Below, piece by piece: positions 57,993 through 64,000 of a stretch of DNA of 64,000 nt. The number at the start of each line of letters is the position of its first letter. Position 1 is the first letter of the stretch. The stretch is from the NCBI GenBank assembly GCA_030407085.1, contig CM059582.1, positions 138,191,001-138,255,000 on the forward strand, given 5' to 3'. This DNA is from Trichopria drosophilae. Taxonomy: Eukaryota; Arthropoda; Insecta; Hymenoptera; Diapriidae. The notes below the pieces were generated by a model, which saw nothing but the letters and a program-made list of their open reading frames with translations, searched no databases and was not told the DNA's origin. The position numbers and the translations under genes are program-made.

Positions 57993-58753
57993 TTACATTC
58001 GTCCACTTATCAGACAAAGAAAAACCTTCGCTTGCAGCTGTCTTGTGTTTATTGGTATCATAGTATGAAATGCTAATGTGCCTTTAATAGTTTTAGCTTG
58101 TAGAAAACGCTTATTCAATGTAATCTGGGCATCATTATACTCGTCATTAGTTGTATATTTACAAGCTATATTTGGTAGTGATTCATTTGCCCAAATAAAT
58201 AGTTCTTGTGGTGTCCGAATAGGCTTATCAATCCTTTGGAGACTAGCCCTTGCAGCTAAACGTTTTAAAGTCCCACCCAATCCATCACAAGGTCCTTTGC
58301 CATGTGATGTTGGAAAAAAATGCCATTCAGCCTCAATACCAAAATCAGATTTATGATAACACAGATTTATAAAATTCTTTTTATTTTTGTATTGTGCGCT
58401 AGCTCCATCAGAAAAATAGATTATTTTTTCAGTTCCCACTAAATGTATTTTTAAAAATTCTATTAAACAGCTCTGAAAAACATAAACTGCAGCAGTGTCG
58501 TGATGTAAACATTCAGAAATCATTACTAAATTTTTCATTCTTATTTTATCATCACTCTTGTCCCGGTAATATATTGCAAATGGATGGACTGTTGCCTGGT
58601 CATTATTCCAATGTATTCCCTGAACAGAATTTTGAAGAACAAAGGCATAGTTCTCTGCAAAATCGCAGATGACGATGCATTCGTTTCGAGATAAATTTTG
58701 TTTTTATCATTCAAAAATTCATTTTGTTTGTTTACAAGAAATGCATGCCGCAA
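57993..58753 (-). pseudogene. SDGASAQYKN-type repetitive protein, putative transposase fragment
   Basis: One frame is open from about 58697 down to 57993 (some 235 residues). It includes NECIVICDFAENYAFVLQNS, GIHWNNDQATVHPF, SECLHHDTAAVYVFQ, YFSDGASAQYKNKKNF, HFFPTSHGKGPCDGLGGTLK and RLAARASLQR. I recognise this order from a large repetitive family in insects, cnidarians and fish. The spaced acidic residues (DFAEN, NNDQ, SDGA, CDGLGG) make a DDE-like nuclease plausible but unproven. Upstream, KQNEFLNDKNK lies in another register, so there is a frameshift near 58690, and the N-terminal part is missing. It is the gene of the long-TIR element 57283-61261. Confidence 0.6.
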
Positions 58754-58827
58754 TAATTTTGTTAAGCCTTTTTCCAGAATCGCTAAATATATATTACTTA
58801 CATTTTATTGCACAATATAAACCTTAA

Positions 58828-60434
58828 GGGGACCCGGTGGTCTAGAAATTTCAAAAAATCGATTTTTTTTTTATTCGATATTTCGAAAGTATAACATCTT
58901 GAGAATGTACTGTGAAATTTTCATGCGGAAATTTCACAGTATTATAGCTTCTACAGCCCATGAGCCTTACGGAGATGATTTTGTAGTTTGCAAAAAAGAA
59001 TGTGTTTTGCATGTTAAAAAACGTTTGTACAAACGTGGTCTTGATGCGAAAAAAAAACATGCACAAATAAAAAAAGCAACAAAAAAAATGACAGAAAAAG
59101 AAGACGGAAAAAAGACACAGCAGAAAGGTAGAAAATCGAGAGATAAAACACCGAAGCGTCAACAATTGACAAATAAATTATTGCAAGAGCTGTCGACTTA
59201 TTACGGTCTAGCAATTAGACGTAATTCAGATTCTATTGAAGGGATGAGAAGTGAAATATGGGCCGCATATTGTCACAAAATTTCAACAGATGAAAATCCG
59301 CAACACTCGTACTGTCCGTCAGGTTCCGAATCATGGTGCAAGTGGCGTCAAAGTGAGGCTGCAGGTACTTTAGACACCTACGAGCATTCACCTGCTCTGG
59401 ACGATGAAGCACAACAAATATTAAAACCTATCTACGAAGAATTGACAGCTGAGAATTTATTGGAAAGGTGTATTGGCAGTAATACGCAGAACAATAACGA
59501 AAGTTTCAATGCTTGTGTGTGGCACCTTGCGCCGAAACATCTGTTTGCCGGTAAAAAAGTCATCGATGTTGCCACCTATATTTCCGCTTGCATATTCAAC
59601 GAAGGATTCGCATCGTTATTAAAAATAATGGAGATCATGGGCATCACAATCGGGCCACAAGCGGAGCAACTTGTGCGAAACCGAGACAGCCTGCGAATAT
59701 CGAGCGCCAACCGCAGGAGCACCGACAACTCCAAAGAGACTCGTACAGCTCGAAGGAATGAAAGGAGTCAACAAATCGAGGAAAACGAACGTTCCGAAGG
59801 GATACTATATGGTGCCGGAATCGCAGATTAACTGTAAGTATTCGAAATTTGCTCAATTTTTTGAAATATCTGTACCTCAAACTTTAAACTCATTTATCTC
59901 GAAACGAATTTTTTCGGCACGCCGTTGATGAAAACAACAAAACTATTCAACCGAATGACTTGAAATTTTGATATGTTGTTCACAACATGTATGACTATCG
60001 TTGGAACTACAATCATAATTTTATTTCAATAATTTCTTATTTTTTACACTAAAAAACTAGTGAAAAAAAACCTATTTTACGAACTTTTTTTCACAAGCGC
60101 GCCATTTTGTCAATTTTTAATTTTTTCGACTTGTTTTAGTTCCGACCTTAGCTGCACTCTTGCTGATTAAGAATCTTTTTGAATTTTGTGTTTCAGATGA
60201 GTAGAACTCTCAAAATCTTCAACGGCGTCAGGGTCCGTTTTTTGGAGAGGATGATTTGTAGCGCCATTTTCTAAATAAAAAATTGTAATTTGTAATGCTA
60301 AAAAATTTTTTTTGTATTCTCAATAAACGAAATAACAAGCCTAAAAAGTTTCAAATTCATATTTTTAATTTTTAATGGAAAAAAAAAATTGTGAAAATAG
60401 GTGAAATTTTCGTGCTCTAGACCACCGGGTCCCC
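58828..60434 (+). mobile_element. 1.6-kb TTAA-flanked Kolobok/Mutator-like element, innermost insertion
   Basis: GGGGACCCGGTGGTCTAGA at 58828 and its perfect inverse at 60416-60434, flanked by TTAA on both sides (58824-58827, 60435-60438). TTAA targets together with this transposase type point to Kolobok; the domain is often listed in databases as Mutator-like. The sequence around the gene is AT-rich. It is a deletion derivative because only the C-terminal part of the transposase remains. Confidence 0.85.
58905..59831 (+). CDS. Kolobok/Mutator-like transposase, C-terminal portion
   Basis: From the ATG at 58905 the frame gives about 308 residues. Key blocks are YGDDFVVCKKECVLHVKKRL, LTNKLLQELSTYYGLAIRRN, MRSEIWAAYCHKISTDENPQ, HSYCPSGSESWCKWR, TQNNNESFNACVWHLAPKH and ACIFNEGFASLLKIMEI. 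I recognise these as the C-terminal half of the Mutator-like transposase domain family found across insects and other animals. Complete members are about twice as long, with the N-terminal finger and the first acidic catalytic residues upstream; those are absent here. The NNNESFN Glu is a candidate third catalytic residue. The frame itself is unbroken, but the protein cannot be complete. Confidence 0.8.
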   Translation: MYCEIFMRKFHSIIASTAHEPYGDDFVVCKKECVLHVKKRLYKRGLDAKKKHAQIKKATKKMTEKEDGKKTQQKGRKSRDKTPKRQQLTNKLLQELSTYYGLAIRRNSDSIEGMRSEIWAAYCHKISTDENPQHSYCPSGSESWCKWRQSEAAGTLDTYEHSPALDDEAQQILKPIYEELTAENLLERCIGSNTQNNNESFNACVWHLAPKHLFAGKKVIDVATYISACIFNEGFASLLKIMEIMGITIGPQAEQLVRNRDSLRISSANRRSTDNSKETRTARRNERSQQIEENERSEGILYGAGIAD

Positions 60435-61599
60435 TTAAAAGTAGATTTAGTCACTGTATCCGTTTTTCGATAAACCTTTATTTATGCTTACACAAATCGT
60501 ATATAAAATTCAACAGGCAAATATGTATTAGCTAGACGGGATCGTATTTTAATTTATTAACGTTATTATATTAATAATAGTTTAAATATATTTCATTATA
60601 AATTTCGTCATTTACAACAGATCAATATTTCGTTATCCCTTATTATCATTATATTATTACTTTTATTACTATTAATACCACACTAGTAATGTTTGTAACA
60701 ATTTGTACCCTTTACTAGAAGAACGCATGCACTGCGCAACTCGTTACGTGTGTTCTCTCGTATCGTCATAGCGCCACGCGCTACGGAGCGCAATCTGCCG
60801 TCGGAAATTAATTTATTTGACATAGTAGATGTAAAATCGCCATTCTGGAAAAATATGTTTCTTGTAGGAAATTTCCCGGGGAATTCAATGGTGCAATAAT
60901 AAAATTTGTATACTGTCGGCCTCGAGCAGTAAATGGACTTTCTAATATTCAATTGTTTATAACAATCGCTTTTTAGCAACAATTTTAAAAACTACGCATA
61001 TAAAGACAATTGCATTACCTTTAAAATGAGCCCCGGCTGAAGTCAATCGGATAAATAGAACCGGAGTTATGGCAATTTCAAACAGTGCAGAATTGGAGAG
61101 TATTACAAATTTCAAACCGCCATATTTTCGAAAATATTGATTTAAAAAAAAATCCAGAAACACGTGTCGACTTTTTTTGTATAAGGAACGCATAAAAAAA
61201 TTTAGAAGCAAATTAAAAATGGTACCCAATATGGAGTGTTCGATTTGTAAAAGAATGTCCCATATACGCATATAGCAATGACGTTGTATTTGCTTAGTAT
61301 ATATTTATTTAGATTTGTACAATATATATGTATAAACAAGCTTTAAAAAAAAAGTGTTATTTATTTACTATAAAAAAGCTTACAGCACCAACTATGTGGA
61401 GTTCCTAGTGACGTTTGCTCTACTTTAGCACAATTTGCGCGACGCTGGTATCGATACGTATCTCTTCTAAAAATGTTAATTTGAATTAATCCCCTTTCTA
61501 TGGTTAATATACATTCCACATTGTTGATGTCTGGGAATATTCTGGGAATGACCTGGAAATGACTTGGGATTTTTTTCAGGCATTGGGCTGGACACCCTG

Positions 61600-62182
61600 T
61601 AAAAAAGCAAATTTTATTAGTAATACAATTAAAAATCAAGTCGGTGTCTAAACGAATTAATATACAGCTGATAATAATTCTATATTACAGAATTTGAACG
61701 TATTAAGAAATATGACTGGAAATAATGAGAATTCATACGAATTCTCTAACTTTATTATTATTTCGAAAGTTTCGAACAAAGCAGAATTCACGAATTAAAA
61801 AAGATACTTACGAATTTAGTATAAATAGTTTTAATTCGTTTTTGGACAGAATCCGGATTACAAACGTTTTTATTAAATTCGTTTTAATTCGTTTTCGTTT
61901 CTTGGGTTGGTAAGAAAATTTGTAAACTGATAGCTATAGGTTACATAACCCAGCAATAATAATTGTAAATTTGGTTTAAAGTTAGATGGGACATTGTTCC
62001 AATAAATTTTTTGTGTGAATAATGGGTACTGCAAGATTTTTATTACTGCTATTTTTAAACACTTCTTAGATTTATGATTTTTTAAATTACATTTAGATAT
62101 GTAACTTGGACGGTAAGTTTGTATTTGTCCTACTCCATCATACTCTTTTTATGATAAAGTATGAACTATGACTATAACTTAC
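61600..62182. other. AT-rich sequence with repeated AATTCGTTT words
   Basis: TTAATTCGTTT occurs several times at 61830-61900. No gene is supported. Confidence 0.4.
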
Positions 62183-62438
62183 TTGAACCCGTTATTTTCA
62201 AATTCATTTCCAATTACTATCTCACACAGTTGATGTCTATCAAATAAGGATTCCACATCGCTTTCCTGGTCAGTTTCACTCTCGTCAATGAACATATCTT
62301 TTTGCTGTGTTTCAGTATTGGCAGCTTTAAGACTGTTTGTATGCATTTTATATGCTTTTAATATACAACGACCACGGAATGATGATGACAGAAGATGAAA
62401 AATTATATTTTGCATGCAAGTATCCTGCTCTTGTGTAC
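62183..62438 (-). CDS. Candidate internal exon on the minus strand
   Basis: Read on the minus strand, CACAG|GTACACAAG (acceptor at about 62439) opens a frame without stops up to TTCAA|GTAAGTTATAG, a strong donor at 62182. The 256-base exon encodes a protein-like acidic stretch including IDESETDQESDVESLFDRHQ. I do not recognise it. It may be a host gene exon or an N-terminal exon of an insect transposase family. Neither neighbouring exon is identified. Confidence 0.4.
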
Positions 62439-62444
62439 CTGTGT

Positions 62445-63360
62445 TACGTCCTACGTAACGGACTTTTAATGAAATAATACTAATTCATTCTTAATACATT
62501 TTTATTGAAATAATATTTCACTGAACAATCTTCATAATATTTTTTTTGTTAGAATAAAACTTTTTCTTTTTCAAAATCCTACAAGAAACTTTCGAAACGT
62601 GCACATGGCCCACGATAGTCCGACCCCATTCAGAAAAGATATAAATAGTTTAGATTAGGAAAAATCAACATCTGCTTATACACGGTGTACTGGAAAAACC
62701 CAACCGACTACGATATGCTTTTCCTTATTCTACATTACAAATTCGATAAAGAATATTAAGCTTTACCAAATTGATAAATAAAGTTACAAACAATAATTTT
62801 CTCCTTCACCTTTCGCTTTACAGCTACCAAGAAAAACTATCAGATATTGGTATAACGAAGCACAATTCTATTTTTATAAATTATTAAATTATTTAAAAGA
62901 ATTACATTTCAATAGAAATAACATACACTCAACTGTCTTCCTGTAAAATTAGTACAACCCTTGAATGAATATTTATAAGAACAAATAATTAAAACTAATA
63001 ATTAACATTAAAAAGAACAATTAAAAATGTTCACATAAATTAGAAATATATTTTGACTTAAAATATACTTCTAATGTCTATACCTAGTATTTTTCACTCA
63101 GATAAAACATTTAAGAAAAATTAATATAAATAGTTGATACAAAATTCCTTTTTTTATTAATAACTTTAGTTAAACTCATGCTACAACTTCCGTTCAAGTT
63201 TGTACTAATTATTGTTATCTTATTATAACACATTTTGCATCAACATAAAAACCATATATGTCATAACAATAGTTTATAAGTTTCTTACAAAAATTGTACA
63301 TTTTCACGCCACAAAAAAATGTCACCCCACTTTTCCGCCTCGACTGAACTTTTATCGCCA
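62445..63360. other. AT-rich sequence, nothing recognised
   Basis: GTTACGTCCTACGTAAC at about 62452 is palindromic. Otherwise nothing is supported. Confidence 0.4.
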
Positions 63361-63364
63361 GGGC

Positions 63365-63985
63365 ATCGAGTATAAAAAGAGCTCCTTCCAGCACCGCCAC
63401 CACTCTGCCTGAAACCTCTGAAACCGACCTTCCTAAAAAACCCTTCTTAGCGATTGCAAGCGGTTCGTCCAGCTTCTCGCTTATACCAAACCATCTCTTG
63501 TCCTAAACAAGCTATTCGGTCTGAACGTCCGAATATCTTTTCTTTTTCCAAATTTTCCACACTTCGTGACGAGAGCGACTTGTTCAGTTTCGCACGATTC
63601 CTTTTCTGATATTTCCGTCTGAACGTCGGAATATCTTCCTCCTCGTCTCTTCTCCCCTTCGGTCTGAAAGTCCGAAGTCTTCCTCAACCCTAAAACCAAA
63701 TCGAAGGTAACAGCGAGCAGTTTTCGGTTCCCAATTCGTGTTGGGAACCCTGAGTTTAACGTCGGGTCGTCGCGTAAACTCTTAACCCTCAGTTTGACGT
63801 CGGGTTGCCGCGTATACTGTTCTTGTTGGGATCACGGTGCCGATTTGAGGAAACCATCAAATATCCCTCACGAGGAATCAACTACTTCCACACGGCCTAC
63901 CTTGGAGGAGTTCGCCCAGCTGCCACACTCCACAGATAAGAACATCCCATTCCAACTGAGAGACCACCAGCCAACAACAAAAAGT
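63365..63985 (+). promoter_or_regulatory. TATA promoter, repeated leader and possible splice donor
   Basis: GAGTATAAAAAGAGCTCC at about 63369 is a strong TATA box. The following 600 bases are GC-richer and contain three copies of GGTCTGAACGTCCGAATATC or variants (63518, 63618, 63660) and two copies of a GTTTRACGTCGGGTYGYCGCG-like unit (63753, 63792). Just before the edge, AAAAA|GTGAGTTAAT is a good donor. This resembles a promoter with a non-coding first exon, either of a host gene or of an LTR element. No coding frame is convincing. Confidence 0.45.
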
Positions 63986-64000
63986 GAGTTAATTTTATTA

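Larger units (their letters stand above)
57283..61261. mobile_element. Long-TIR DNA transposon nested in the hAT relic
   Basis: The left arm (57283-57902) and right arm (60660-61261) are inverted copies of about 600-620 bp. The ends are GGGACATTCTTTTACAAATC and GATTTGTAAAAGAATGTCCC, bordered by ATAT (57279-57282, 61262-61265), a possible 4-bp duplication. The arms differ by scattered substitutions and small indels. Inside are the SDGASAQYKN gene fragment and the inserted Kolobok-like element. I cannot assign the superfamily. Confidence 0.8.
56238..61599 (+). mobile_element. hAT-like element, outer shell of a nested stack
   Basis: CAGGGTGTCCAGTGGACCTG at the left and CTGGACACCCTG at the right form the ends. 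Repeated CCTGGAAA words lie just inside both ends (56255-56350; 61545-61590). The start CAGGG and the transposase C-terminus inside suit hAT. No exact 8-bp duplication is visible (TATTAAAA against TAAAAAAG), so the borders may have decayed. Most of the element's present length is later insertions. Confidence 0.7.

Noticed and set aside
58541..58753. Separate 70-residue gene on the minus strand
   Set aside because: Most of it is an out-of-register reading of the SDGASAQYKN protein, whose true frame continues through this stretch.
62450..63985. LTR start at TGTTACGTCCTACG
   Set aside because: The position overlaps a good candidate splice acceptor/exon on the other strand, and the other end would be outside the window.

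Overview
This is AT-rich animal nuclear DNA, almost certainly from an insect and, by inference, plausibly from an ant or another hymenopteran. The genes have introns, TA- and TTAA-flanked DNA transposons are packed together, and a poly-adenine-free LINE and tRNA-derived SINEs are present. There are no operons, ribosome binding sites or CRISPR arrays. The only host gene I can name is a RanBPM (RanBP9/10) orthologue, whose first coding exon lies at 31025-31220 on the + strand. Its next exon is not visible, so the right half of the window is probably a transposon-filled first intron or further intergenic DNA. A second likely host gene is a compact three-exon gene at 19624-20058 (about 80 residues, unrecognised). 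Further candidate exons lie at the left edge (1-338), at 25511-25631 and at 62183-62438 (minus strand).

Left part (1-16.9 kb): small inverted-repeat elements (1080-1326, 4370-5089, 5376-6073, 7748-7987), a dead Tc1-like transposase remnant (6080-6256), SINE or tRNA-like pieces, and an unusual array of more than 20 degenerate copies of a GTCCKCAAATTRACCAAT-like motif (6970-8655). A GC-richer block (9270-11458) follows. It carries repeated GGTTATCT words (GATA-type on the other strand) and a 39-bp minisatellite. A CR1-like LINE (11465 to about 15.8 kb, minus strand) abuts it, with an intact ORF1 and an ORF2 broken by three nonsense codons.

Middle (17-39 kb): a 1.5-kb TA-flanked element (17147-18655), the three-exon gene, and a TTAA-flanked 4.1-kb element with long terminal repeats (26241-30369). 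That element encodes a DDE/SWIM transposase with a frameshift and an apparent deletion of the third catalytic residue, and it carries a nested 1.5-kb inverted-repeat insertion. Next come RanBPM exon 1 and an apparently intact DD41D Tc1/mariner-superfamily element with nearly identical arms of about 390 bp (35302-38283).

Right part (39-64 kb): two SINEs, many hairpin MITEs, and an EnSpm/CACTA-like transposase pseudogene (46754-50285) cut by a 1329-bp MITE whose clean excision would restore the frame. Fragments of other repetitive insect gene families follow. A nested stack lies at 56238-61599: a hAT-like relic holds a long-TIR element carrying an SDGASAQYKN-type gene, which holds a TTAA-flanked Kolobok/Mutator-like element. 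The right edge (63365-63985) looks like a TATA promoter with a leader and a splice donor.

The transposon genes act only in their own mobilisation, and most are dead. The DD41D element is the one most likely to have moved recently.
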